This document shows, piece by piece, positions 1-7,168 of a stretch of 42,461 bases of DNA. Both the position numbers and the translations under genes were made by a program. This DNA is from Winogradskyella haliclonae (lineage in GTDB: Bacteria > Bacteroidota > Bacteroidia > Flavobacteriales > Flavobacteriaceae), in the NCBI RefSeq assembly GCF_014635865.1, contig NZ_BMDQ01000006.1:1-42461 (forward strand), written 5' to 3'. How positions within the stretch are numbered: position 1 is the stretch's first letter; the number at the start of each line of letters is the position of its first letter. The notes beneath the pieces were generated by a model. That model was not told where the DNA came from. It did no database searches and worked only from the letters and a program-made list of their open reading frames with translations.

Positions 1-2
1 TT

Positions 3-1271
3 AATGATGGTGCTAACTTAACTACAGAATACACCTATGATGCCAATGGTAATATGTTAACTGATGCCAATAAAGGCATTTCATCGAATATTCAATACAA
101 CCACCTGAACCTGCCGACCAGCGTTTCGATAAACGGTAATGGTAATAGCGGAACTATTTCTTACATTTACGATGCAACTGGTGTTAAATTAGAGAAAAAG
201 GTGACTGAGGGCATTAGTAATACATATACTTACTACGCAGGGAATTATATTTATGACAATAATGGTCTTAAATTTTTCTCGCACCCAGAAGGTTACATAG
301 AACCTGATGGGACCGGCTTTAATTACGTATACCAATACAAAGATCATTTAGGAAACATACGTTTAGCTTATAGTGATAGTGACCATAATGGAACTATAAA
401 CGCCAGCACGGAAATAATAGAAGAAAACAACTACTATCCTTTTGGCTTAAAACATAAAGGGTATAATAACGTAGTGAATGGTGCATCATATAAATACAAG
501 ACATATCAAGGTCAAGAGTTCCATGATGAGTTAGGATTAAATATCCATGAGTGGAAATATAGAATTAGTGACCCATCGATTGGAAGATTTTGGCAAATAG
601 ACCCATTAGCAGAAGATTATGTTTATAATGGAACTTATAACTTTGCTGAGAATCGAGTTATAGATGGTAATGAACTTGAAGGTTTAGAATGGGTTGATGC
701 AAAAGGTAATAAAGTATATGACCCAAGCGTTGTTAATGAAGATGGGACAAGAGGAGCTTATACAGAACATGCTGGTAATAGCCATAGAAATTTAGGTAGA
801 TTTTTGTCGCAAACTAAAACTGGAAAATCTCAATTTAGTAAATTAGTTAATTCAGAAAAACCAATTCAAACTATTATGAATAATGGAAAAGATGTTGTCT
901 TGGATAGTGACGGAGCTTTAGTATTAGGAAAAACGACTAATACATTTGATGAAAAAACAGAATACGATTTTGGAACTGGTAAATCAACTGTAACTGGGGC
1001 TGACGTTAAAAGCTCTATAATAACTTTCAATATGGCTTCTATTGATGAGGCTATTGAATTACTTAAATCTGACACTAATTCTGAGCATGCTTATTTTGGG
1101 TTGTCAGTATCAGAAATGTTAGGAGCCATCTTTGGACATGAGCTGGTTCATACAACTAGTGAAAATCAGACATTAAAAGTATTAGGTGAAGACCATGAAA
1201 CCCCAGCTTATGAAGTAGGAGACCAAATAGCTAAAGAAGTAAAAGAAGAAAATAAAAAAGATGATGACTAA
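3..1271 (+). CDS. RHS repeat-associated core protein, 3' part, with HExxH metallopeptidase-like tip
   Basis: The reading frame is already open at the window edge, so only the C-terminal part is present. It has YD-type repeat sequence (TYDANGN), the RHS core signature (YQYKDHLGNIRLAYSD, ENNYYPFGLKHKGYNN) and the core-ending RISDPSIGRFWQIDPL. After about residue 200 (counted from the ATG at 54) the sequence changes to a variable tip, as in polymorphic toxins. The tip ends with GHELVHTT near residues 361-368, an HExxH zinc-ligand motif, and an acidic stretch (EDHETPAYEVGDQ) about 17 residues later could give the third ligand. RHS proteins form a shell that delivers the tip toxin to rival cells. 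The next gene overlaps its end by 11 bp, as expected of an immunity gene. The RHS call is secure; peptidase activity is inferred from the motif. Confidence 0.9.
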   Translation, partial: NDGANLTTEYTYDANGNMLTDANKGISSNIQYNHLNLPTSVSINGNGNSGTISYIYDATGVKLEKKVTEGISNTYTYYAGNYIYDNNGLKFFSHPEGYIEPDGTGFNYVYQYKDHLGNIRLAYSDSDHNGTINASTEIIEENNYYPFGLKHKGYNNVVNGASYKYKTYQGQEFHDELGLNIHEWKYRISDPSIGRFWQIDPLAEDYVYNGTYNFAENRVIDGNELEGLEWVDAKGNKVYDPSVVNEDGTRGAYTEHAGNSHRNLGRFLSQTKTGKSQFSKLVNSEKPIQTIMNNGKDVVLDSDGALVLGKTTNTFDEKTEYDFGTGKSTVTGADVKSSIITFNMASIDEAIELLKSDTNSEHAYFGLSVSEMLGAIFGHELVHTTSENQTLKVLGEDHETPAYEVGDQIAKEVKEENKKDDD

Positions 1272-1710
1272 TAATAAAATTATTTTATGTTTTTTAATTA
1301 CATTAATTTTTTCTTGTACTCCTAAACAGGAGAAATTAAATATTAATAGTATCAAAAAACAATCTGCCGCTTTTTTAAAAGAAAAAGGACATCTTGATAA
1401 TGTTAACATTGAAAATCATGATAGATTTTCACTAATAGAAATTAAGAACAACGGTACTTTAACCGAAAACGAAAAAGGTATTTATAGATTAGTGACTCAT
1501 ACAAGTCATGTCCCTATATATGCTGTTACTCTTAGTGAAAACGAAATAAAGTTTTACAACATCAATAATCTATCAAAGTCATTATCGGAAATTGTAGCGT
1601 TTTTAGATAAAATGGAGATTAGTGATGAGGATTATATAATCTACCTGGAAAAATTAATTAAAATGTACAAAAATAATAATGTTCTGAGGGCTAATTCTAT
1701 TAAAGGTTAA
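1261..1710 (+). CDS. Small lipoprotein, candidate immunity protein for the upstream RHS tip
   Basis: A 149-residue protein with a typical lipoprotein signal: short charged start, hydrophobic stretch, and lipobox LIFSC with the acylated Cys near residue 19. The mature part is hydrophilic, mixed alpha/beta in look, and has no motif I recognise. It overlaps the RHS gene by 11 bp, which implies translational coupling. That position is the usual one for the cognate immunity gene of a polymorphic toxin. A periplasmic lipoprotein would fit a toxin that acts in, or passes through, the periplasm. The immunity role rests on position only. The gene is followed by a repeat copy with a terminator hairpin that closes the cassette. 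Confidence 0.7.
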   Translation: MMTNNKIILCFLITLIFSCTPKQEKLNINSIKKQSAAFLKEKGHLDNVNIENHDRFSLIEIKNNGTLTENEKGIYRLVTHTSHVPIYAVTLSENEIKFYNINNLSKSLSEIVAFLDKMEISDEDYIIYLEKLIKMYKNNNVLRANSIKG

Positions 1711-1748
1711 TACCATTTATACTGTATTCACTTCAGTGCTCTACTATG

Positions 1749-1827
1749 TGTCCAAAGCACTGTTAAAATAACGTGTCCCTTAAATGGGAATTGATATAGA
1801 AAACGCCTGTTGAATCAGGCGTTTTTT
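1749..1827 (+). repeat. RHS-flank dispersed repeat, copy 1, ending in a terminator hairpin
   Basis: It starts near TCCAAAGCACTGTTAAAATA, contains a TCCC..GGGA mini-hairpin and ends with AACGCCTG / CAGGCGTT followed by Ts (stem 1802-1823). The same modular sequence recurs at 1867, 37031, 38134 and 42121, always in the + orientation and downstream of a cassette. The terminal hairpin should act as a rho-independent terminator for the RHS/lipoprotein pair. Confidence 0.8.
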
Positions 1828-1866
1828 AATTACAACAGTTATGATTATCTTAGAAAGGTGCAGTGC

Positions 1867-1912
1867 AACGTCCAAAACACTTTTAAAATAACCTATCCCA
1901 TAAATGGGAAAA
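1867..1912 (+). repeat. RHS-flank dispersed repeat, copy 2, without the terminator half
   Basis: It carries the CAACGTCCAAAACACTTTTA part and the TCCCATAAATGGGA mini-hairpin of the family, but the second hairpin is missing and the similarity ends near 1912. It lies about 40 bp after copy 1, with no gene in between. This suggests that an intervening cassette was lost by deletion between copies. Confidence 0.7.
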
Positions 1913-1986
1913 GTCTGAAAAGCACCTTTAGATATAGGCATTGTTAAAATCAAAAGGTCTAGAATAGTATTCATTTTATATAAAAA

Positions 1987-2016
1987 AGCTGTAAAGAAAT
2001 GATATTCTTCACAGCT
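1987..2016 (-). terminator. Hairpin terminator for the small membrane protein gene
   Basis: AGCTGT-x-AAGAA pairs with TTCTT-x-ACAGCT around a short loop. Read on the - strand it is followed by a T run (plus-strand As at 1982-1987). It sits 5 bp beyond the stop codon of the leftward gene at 2022-2297, which supports that gene being real. Confidence 0.7.
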
Positions 2017-2021
2017 AATAA

Positions 2022-2297
2022 CTATCCTTTTCTGAGCCAAGTAAAAAATACTAGAAAAAAAAGAATCATACAAATTAATATCACTATGAAAACAATGCCA
2101 GTAGCATAATTAGGATATTCTCCAAGTTTTTCCAGTACTGAATCACTCACACATATTGAACTAAAAAGGTATAAGAAAAATAGGGTCATAGGATAGCGGA
2201 AATACCAAATAGCTTCTTTAACACATAGCATAGTCTCTTTTAGAGATAATAATGATTTTTTCATAGATAAAGTTTTTAGGAGTTGTCTAATTACCAT
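2022..2297 (-). CDS. Hypothetical small membrane protein with two predicted transmembrane helices
   Basis: A 91-residue protein with two strongly hydrophobic stretches, one around YPMTLFFLYLFSSICV and one around GIVFIVILICMILFFLVF, ending in WLRKG. Translation could start at 2297 or at the internal MKKSLLSL at 2264; the latter gives a more usual positive N-terminus. It is the only leftward gene in this part of the RHS flank and has its own terminator hairpin at 1987-2016. I do not recognise a family. Two-helix proteins of this size are common among immunity proteins against membrane-acting toxins, but nothing here shows that role. Confidence 0.5.
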   Translation of the reverse strand: MVIRQLLKTLSMKKSLLSLKETMLCVKEAIWYFRYPMTLFFLYLFSSICVSDSVLEKLGEYPNYATGIVFIVILICMILFFLVFFTWLRKG

Positions 2298-2539
2298 AGT
2301 ACAGTGATAAATTTATTTGTCAAGTCATCATCTTATAATTAATATTCAAACTTAAAAGCTTAGACCTTTCGTTAAATCAAATATTATTAGTTACAAATAG
2401 GTATAAGTAGATAAAATTTAAAGTAATAGAAAGTATAATTGCTAGTGCTATGGATTTAAATCAGTAGCCTTATTGAATAAGTAGAGTATAAAAAACACCT
2501 TTTAGAATAAGTGTTTTCATTTTTACTTAATTTAGTGAT
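2298..2539. other. AT-rich intergenic stretch with one hairpin
   Basis: No convincing gene is present. The only structure is a hairpin at 2493-2516 (AAACAC / GTGTTT, followed by T-rich sequence). Just after it, the sequence TTTTTACTTAATTTAGTGA ahead of the ATG at 2540 is repeated almost exactly at 37110-37135, after repeat copy 3. This ties the region to the RHS cassette array. Confidence 0.5.
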
Positions 2540-3149
2540 ATGAAGAAATCTCTTTTTATATTGTTAATCATTTTTTTAGCTTATATAAGCTAAAAAAAAG
2601 AATATTTTAAATATATATGCTGAGAATAATAAAGGTGGGCATCTCCTAATTAAGACTAATAAAGAGGGGAAGGCATATTTTAAAATGCGAGGAGCCAACT
2701 ATTCAAATCACTATTTTGGTAATTTAAATAATGATAATGGAGTAATTACTTTTATCGCAGAAAAAGCAATAAGGGTTAATAGTTGTAAAAGTGGGAAATA
2801 CGGGAAAAGTATAATAGGAATTGATTTTGGTAAAGATGAAAAAGCTTTCAATGATTTAAAAACTTTTAATGTTACTTATAAAGACATTACAGGTGAAGTA
2901 AAAAGAGTTGAAGTTGATAGCTTAAGAAATTATATTAATATCCCAAACCAAGAAAGTGTTACTATACACTTAGATTCAAGCGAAGGAGAATTTTTTAAGT
3001 CTGAAAAGATTACACTTGACCCTAACACTACGATGTTATGTGTTAGTTCAAGAATTAGACTTGATGAATATAAATTTGAAATTAAAGATGATAAGAGTTT
3101 AGTGGCAATTAATTATTTTGGTACATCTCAGACTTATACTATTAAGTAA
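2540..3149 (+). pseudogene. Secreted protein gene, frame broken just after the signal peptide
   Basis: An ATG at 2540 opens a signal-peptide-like sequence (MKKSLFILLIIFLAYIS) that hits a stop at 2591, beside a run of eight As. The rest continues in another frame as KKKNILNIYAENNKGG and onward through a 154-residue open stretch that starts with ATG at 2685 and ends at 3149. The two parts join sensibly into one secreted protein of about 200 residues, so a small indel near 2589-2599 has probably broken the gene, unless it is a sequencing error at the A run. The mature part looks like beta-rich secreted protein and has no motif I can name. The stop lies before the A run, so simple slippage on those As would not rescue it. 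Confidence 0.5.
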
Positions 3150-3170
3150 TATAAATAAAGTACTGTAAAA

Positions 3171-3198
3171 AACGCTCATTCGAAAATGAGCGTTTTTT
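3171..3198. terminator. Bidirectional terminator between convergent genes
   Basis: AACGCTCATT-CGAA-AATGAGCGTT is a perfect 10-bp stem with a tight loop. It has As on its left and Ts on its right, so it can end transcription from both sides: the rightward broken gene at 2540-3149 and the leftward radical SAM gene. Confidence 0.85.
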
Positions 3199-4192
3199 AT
3201 TTTAATTCGCCTACACCAGACATTTTAAAGTAAGGGCAAGCTAAAGTAGACAAATCGAAATCGTCAAATCCAATTATCCACTTTCGCATATTCTCATTAT
3301 GTATTGATAAAGTTCCATCTGGATTTATTTTTCCAATTTGGTTGGATTCGTGATTTAAACCAACTGTACACTTTATCAAACTACCATCACTACGAATTCC
3401 AATTGAATTTGGTTTTGAAGCGTAACATACGTACGGGAGTTTTTCTGACAACTCAAATAATCGCTCTTTAGCTTTTGTATTATGTCTTAAAATATCTTTG
3501 TAAGTATCTTTTTTATTAAAAGGGATAGTTTGAAGTTTATCATCATTTTCTCCTCCTAATTTGTCAATAGTTTTAAAATAAAAATTAAAACGGTCATCTT
3601 CTCCAAATTCTACATCCAATTGATCTATCAATTCTTCCAAATAATTAAAATTGGACATATCAAAATGTATCCTCAAAATTATATTAGCCTTCTTCGATGA
3701 ATTTCTTATATCCAACAAATTTTTCCATATTGAATCAAAAGTTCCTTTCCCATTTATCATAACCCTAGATAAGTCATGAATCCTTTTGGGGCCATCTAAG
3801 GATATTTGAAAATCTACAATTCCATTTACTACCAAACTCTCGAAGAGTTCTCTGTTTAAATAGTATGCATTGGTAGTCATATTAGAACGATAGTCGAGGT
3901 CAGGATTGTACTTTTTTGCATTTTCTACAATGAATCTACTAATATCCAAAACAATATTCTTTGCTATCAGAGGTTCGCCTCCAAACCAACTTATTTCTAA
4001 TCGTGTTAAATCATTTATACGATTAGAAATTAATTCTTTGATTGCATTTATAACCCAAGGCTTCATCTTACCTAATTTAAAATCCTCATAGCAATAAGTG
4101 CATCGGAAATTACACTTTTCCGTAGGGAACAATATCAGGTTAAGAAACCTTGGATTAAATGCCTGAGCTGTTAAGATATCTCTATCAGTCAT
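3197..4192 (-). CDS. Radical SAM peptide maturase with a shortened SPASM/Twitch-like C-terminus
   Basis: The enzyme starts FNPRFLNLILFPTEKCNFRC and has the CxxxCxxC motif CNFRCTYC, which binds the 4Fe-4S cluster that cleaves S-adenosylmethionine. WFGGEPL is the usual GGEP motif and ISLDGP is another family hallmark. The C-terminal region has Cys-x-GSLIKC, matching the start of a SPASM or Twitch auxiliary-cluster domain. After ACPYF it stops, without the later Cys residues of a full SPASM domain. I chose MTDRDILTAQ (ATG at 4192), which lies 2 bp after the stop of the upstream precursor gene; a start at 4213 would overlap it by 19 bp. The neighbour is its likely substrate. The chemistry (thioether, C-C or other crosslink) cannot be read from the sequence. 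Confidence 0.85.
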   Translation of the reverse strand: MTDRDILTAQAFNPRFLNLILFPTEKCNFRCTYCYEDFKLGKMKPWVINAIKELISNRINDLTRLEISWFGGEPLIAKNIVLDISRFIVENAKKYNPDLDYRSNMTTNAYYLNRELFESLVVNGIVDFQISLDGPKRIHDLSRVMINGKGTFDSIWKNLLDIRNSSKKANIILRIHFDMSNFNYLEELIDQLDVEFGEDDRFNFYFKTIDKLGGENDDKLQTIPFNKKDTYKDILRHNTKAKERLFELSEKLPYVCYASKPNSIGIRSDGSLIKCTVGLNHESNQIGKINPDGTLSIHNENMRKWIIGFDDFDLSTLACPYFKMSGVGELK

Positions 4193-4194
4193 CC

Positions 4195-4473
4195 TTAACA
4201 ACCTAATCCACAAGTTCCATTACCCATAGCTCCAACTTCTTCAAATTTAAGTTTCATTTTTTCAAGGAAATCAGAATCTGAAATATTGATTCTACCAAAG
4301 GCATCTAAAGTGATTTTTGAAATATCAATATCACCAACTTCTTGTTTAAGAAACTCTAAAGCTTGATTTTGATTTTGAAGGATTTCATTTGCTAAATTAT
4401 TATCATTGATAACAACTTTTCCATTTTGAGAAAAATCTACATTCTCGTTTGTTAAATTGACTGTTCTTGCCAT
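4195..4473 (-). CDS. Candidate RiPP precursor peptide with a C-terminal TCGLGC core
   Basis: A 92-residue peptide: an Asn/Asp-rich hydrophilic leader, then GAMGNGTCGLGC at the extreme C-terminus, with the only two Cys at positions 88 and 92. Two segments of the leader resemble each other (GKVVINDNNLANEIL and GRINISDSDFLEKM), which may be a recognition repeat. The gene sits directly upstream of, and 2 bp from, a radical SAM maturase. A small peptide with a short Gly/Cys tail beside such an enzyme is the classic layout of a ribosomally made, modified peptide. The start at 4473 (MARTVNL) is preferred over MSRTKTQ at 4500 because the A-rich leader before it suits Bacteroidota. No protease or exporter gene is adjacent. 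Confidence 0.7.
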   Translation of the reverse strand: MARTVNLTNENVDFSQNGKVVINDNNLANEILQNQNQALEFLKQEVGDIDISKITLDAFGRINISDSDFLEKMKLKFEEVGAMGNGTCGLGC

Positions 4474-4617
4474 TTTATATTGTGTTTTTGTCCTACTCAT
4501 TTGGCTTTTCGGTTACGCCCCGTTTATGATTTGGTATCTGGTCTCCAATTTTGATGTAAAAATTAGGAGACTATTTTTCATAGGACAATACCCATTAAAG
4601 GGTATTTTTTATAAAAA

Positions 4618-4640
4618 AACACTCTAATAAACAGAGTGTT
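4618..4640 (-). terminator. Hairpin terminator of the leftward small-gene operon
   Basis: AACACTC / GAGTGTT stem with a 9-base loop. On the - strand it is followed by a long T run (plus-strand As at 4613-4619). It lies 16 bp after the stop of the 4656-5069 gene and ends the leftward operon that starts near 7105. A second small stem (ATACCC / GGGTAT, about 4589-4605) follows. Confidence 0.75.
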
Positions 4641-4655
4641 AGATTTATTTAATTT

Positions 4656-5069
4656 TTATTTCAACCATATCCTTTTGGCTTTATCAAAGCCAACCCATTG
4701 GGATTGGTTATCATACCCACGAGAGGCAAGGCTATAACGTATTAACTTTTCAAAAGGAATATTATACTCAAGAATAAAACGCAACAATTCGCCATTAGCC
4801 GTTTGAAACATTCCTTTCAGTTCTTCCCAAAACCATAATGGATTACAATCTGCAAAGATTTCAGCAATCCGATCATAGGAAAGGGAAGTGTAGCTTTCGG
4901 GAAGTATTTCAAATACTTCATTAACTATCGACGGATGACATTTAGGAACGACTAAATAATCGTGTTCTATACTTTGAACGACACCGAATTGTTTATCACA
5001 AGTGCGATGCTCAAAATTGAGCCACAAAGCATTATCAAGTGCTTTACTTTTGTTTTGGTGTCTTGTCAT
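4656..5069 (-). CDS. Hypothetical protein of the integrative element
   Basis: A soluble 137-residue protein with aromatic-rich segments (NALWLNFEHRTC, NPLWFWEELKGMF). I know no family for it. It overlaps the upstream gene (5044-5619) by 26 bp, so the two are probably co-transcribed and translationally coupled; a later start inside the overlap is possible. It is the last gene of a leftward run of five that includes a DNA methylase. A role in element maintenance is possible but not shown. Confidence 0.65.
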   Translation of the reverse strand: MTRHQNKSKALDNALWLNFEHRTCDKQFGVVQSIEHDYLVVPKCHPSIVNEVFEILPESYTSLSYDRIAEIFADCNPLWFWEELKGMFQTANGELLRFILEYNIPFEKLIRYSLASRGYDNQSQWVGFDKAKRIWLK

Positions 5070-5619
5070 TCTTAGTAGTTTTTGTCGTTTCTTTTTTAGG
5101 AGCTTCTTTTTCTTTTTGCTCCTCCTCTTTCTGTATAGGTCTTCCGTTTAAGGAAATGATATCTTCACGAGAAGACTTAGGGTCGCCAACTTTAGTGCGG
5201 ATTAACCGTTGCGTATTAAAAAGTGTTCTGCACTTAATATTAAAGAAGGTATAGCTTAAAGGTTCTTCTTTTTTATCAGTACAAATCTTTTTATAAGCCT
5301 CATACCATTCGCCATTTTCGATTTTGTAATCTTTGGCTTTTACAACAATATCAAAAGCTATAGAAGCAACCGTATTTATCGTATTATTATTATCGGAAGA
5401 ATCAAAACCGAGGGCTTCAATTTTTTCTTTTTGATCATCAGTTGCGTATTTAGCAATGACAGCAATTTCTTTACGATAGTCTTTGAGACGATCTACGACT
5501 TCAGCTTTTTCTTCTTTAGCTTCTGTAATTTTTGCTTCGGCATCTTTTAACAATGCTTGGTCGGTAGTGATGTTCTCGATAAGAACATCGACAATACTTG
5601 GTGTTTGCATAATATTCAA
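5044..5619 (-). CDS. Hypothetical protein with an N-terminal coiled coil and a charged tail
   Basis: A 191-residue protein. Residues about 20-60 form a Lys/Glu/Ala heptad-rich coiled coil (KDAEAKITEAKEEKAEVVDR). A middle domain has NGEWYEAYKKIC and FFNIKCRTLFNTQR. The tail from about 165 is almost all Lys, Glu and Thr and is likely disordered. The ATG context (AATTGAATATT before ATG) and the palindrome upstream (5626-5640) resemble those of the next gene upstream. No known family is recognised. It looks like a small DNA- or protein-binding accessory factor, which is inference from composition only. Confidence 0.65.
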   Translation of the reverse strand: MNIMQTPSIVDVLIENITTDQALLKDAEAKITEAKEEKAEVVDRLKDYRKEIAVIAKYATDDQKEKIEALGFDSSDNNNTINTVASIAFDIVVKAKDYKIENGEWYEAYKKICTDKKEEPLSYTFFNIKCRTLFNTQRLIRTKVGDPKSSREDIISLNGRPIQKEEEQKEKEAPKKETTKTTKNDKTPKQK

Positions 5620-5625
5620 TTTTAA

Positions 5626-5640
5626 GCACCGAATCGGTGC
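5626..5640. promoter_or_regulatory. Intergenic palindrome GCACCGA-A-TCGGTGC
   Basis: A perfect 7-bp inverted repeat with one central base, between the stop of the 5661 gene and the start of the 5044-5619 gene. A similar palindrome occupies the equivalent position one gene upstream (6277-6290), and both are followed by related gg(a/g)TTA..TATT sequence. It could be a regulatory hairpin in the leader or a processing site. Confidence 0.4.
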
Positions 5641-5660
5641 GGATTAATATTTAGTTTTAG

Positions 5661-6266
5661 TTATTTGATTTTGTATAAGGAATAAACTGTGAGGTCACCT
5701 TCATTAAAAATTTTGTTTTGGACAAGACGAGCTATTTCAGTTTCAGCTTCTTCTTTAGTGTCATAAAACTTTTTGGGTAGGGAATCCATGATATATTTAT
5801 CAGATTCCTTTACTTCAGAAGAATAGACGCCATAAGCCTTTATGGTAAATCCTGCTTTATTCAGTAACGAGATATAGTTACTTCTATCATAGCTGTCCCA
5901 TAATTTGGTAGGCTTACTATAGAGATAGTGCATCTGATTATTCGTTCGAGTAAACAGAGCATCTATTTCCTCATCTGAAAAAGAGATGGATTCTGATAAT
6001 CGTAATTGCCATTTATTAATGATATACAGCAGAACATTATAATCAGTAACCAATGCTTTGTGTAATTTGGCATCATCAAAGGTCTCCAGTTGATTTTTAT
6101 GATATCGCTCTGGCGAAAGCCAAAGGGCTATATCAATACAATCATCTCTTGTAAGACAATCTTTTACAGACTGAGAAATAGGATGAGCGTCAGCATCACG
6201 GATGTTGGTTTCCAATACTTCAAAGAAGTATAGCAATAAGCGTTGTTGTTTTAGTGTCATATTCAA
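5661..6266 (-). CDS. Hypothetical protein of the integrative element
   Basis: A 201-residue soluble protein with no signal or membrane segment. It starts MNMTLKQQRLLLYFFEVL; the ATG at 6266 and a second one at 6260 are both usable. It has a predicted helical N-terminal half and a C-terminal segment (GFTIKAYGVYSSEVKESDKY) of mixed type. I recognise no family. It lies between the DNA methylase gene and a coiled-coil protein in a leftward run of five genes. Confidence 0.65.
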   Translation of the reverse strand: MNMTLKQQRLLLYFFEVLETNIRDADAHPISQSVKDCLTRDDCIDIALWLSPERYHKNQLETFDDAKLHKALVTDYNVLLYIINKWQLRLSESISFSDEEIDALFTRTNNQMHYLYSKPTKLWDSYDRSNYISLLNKAGFTIKAYGVYSSEVKESDKYIMDSLPKKFYDTKEEAETEIARLVQNKIFNEGDLTVYSLYKIK

Positions 6267-6276
6267 TTGTTTGTTT

Positions 6277-6290
6277 GCATCAATTGATGC
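6277..6290. promoter_or_regulatory. Intergenic palindrome GCATCAATTGATGC
   Basis: A perfect 14-bp palindrome between the methylase gene and the 5661-6266 gene, placed like the one at 5626-5640 and with related flanks (ATATTCAATT on one side, GGGTTA on the other). It could be a protein-binding operator or an mRNA hairpin that tunes downstream expression. Confidence 0.4.
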
Positions 6291-6307
6291 GGGTTACTAT
6301 TCAGTTA

Positions 6308-7105
6308 TTATTCAATAGGGTAATTGGCGGTAAGCACTTCAATTTTACGATCTCGCGGTTTTCCTGCTTTGGCTTTTTGAGCCGACAGGGGTTTTTCAAA
6401 ACGAATGCTGTACCATCCATTTTTTTGGATGTACGCATCTAAGATTTCAGACGGATAGGATGACAAGAGAAACTTTCCTTTAGCCTCAGAGAGGCAGTCA
6501 AGTAATTTTTTATAATCTTCTTGGGTGTAGCCGTCATAGTGTCCTTGATTGGAATCGATATATGGCGGATCAACATAATGGAAGGCATCTTCAGCATCAC
6601 GAGACGTAATGACTTTAAGAGCATCGTTATTTTCAATCTGCGTATGTTCTAATCGTTTGGCTAATGAAAGATCAAAACGTAGTTTCTTATTCTGAAAGGC
6701 TTTGACTCGTTTGGAATACTTGTCATAGCCCCAAGATTTAGCACTACAGGCAAAGCCCATATTGGTGGCGATATAGAATGCCCACGCTTGTTGTAGTTTA
6801 TTAAACAAGTGGGGCATTCGGTAAATGGTTAAGGCTACGGTATAGGTAGCACGTGAGAATAAGGTGGCTTCTACTTTCGCTTTCAGCGAATCAAAATCGG
6901 TTTTAAGGACTTCGTAAAAGGTAATTGCTAAACTATTGGTATCATTTATGGTTTCAGATTCAACAGGGGACTTTGCAAAGAATACTGCACCGCCTCCAAA
7001 GAAACTTTCCGTATAGATACGATGTTCTGGTATACGAGGCAGGATTTCTTTTAGCATGTTTAATTTCCCACCATAGTAAGTAATACAAGTTTTGAGTTTG
7101 GACAT
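6308..7105 (-). CDS. DNA N6-adenine methyltransferase, Dam/D12 class, without a visible restriction partner
   Basis: The protein carries the D12-class motifs in order: YYGGK near the N-terminus (target/SAM region, motif X), ESFFGGGAVFF (motif I, SAM binding) and YVDPPYIDS (DPPY, motif IV, catalytic) near residue 180. Total length of about 265 fits the family. It would methylate adenine N6 at a short site. I chose MSKLKTC (ATG at 7105); a start at 7120 adds MLFLY. No restriction endonuclease is beside it, so it is probably a solitary methylase protecting the element or marking its DNA. Its neighbours on both sides are element genes. Confidence 0.9.
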   Translation of the reverse strand: MSKLKTCITYYGGKLNMLKEILPRIPEHRIYTESFFGGGAVFFAKSPVESETINDTNSLAITFYEVLKTDFDSLKAKVEATLFSRATYTVALTIYRMPHLFNKLQQAWAFYIATNMGFACSAKSWGYDKYSKRVKAFQNKKLRFDLSLAKRLEHTQIENNDALKVITSRDAEDAFHYVDPPYIDSNQGHYDGYTQEDYKKLLDCLSEAKGKFLLSSYPSEILDAYIQKNGWYSIRFEKPLSAQKAKAGKPRDRKIEVLTANYPIE

Positions 7106-7168
7106 ATACAGGAATAGCATTAAATGGATAAACTTCTGTATAGGTCTTTATGGTTTTTTAGAGTAGCG

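Noticed and set aside
1182..1409. Leftward 75-codon frame opposite the RHS/lipoprotein junction
   Set aside because: Antisense to two well-supported genes; its hydrophobic look comes from the A-rich coding strand.
1780..2073. Leftward 97-codon frame
   Set aside because: It runs through two dispersed repeat copies and the terminator hairpin at 1987-2016, and overlaps the better membrane-protein frame; no protein-like features.
5626..6290. CRISPR or other regular array
   Set aside because: Only two palindromes with different sequences, each in an intergenic gap; no repeat-spacer pattern anywhere in the window.
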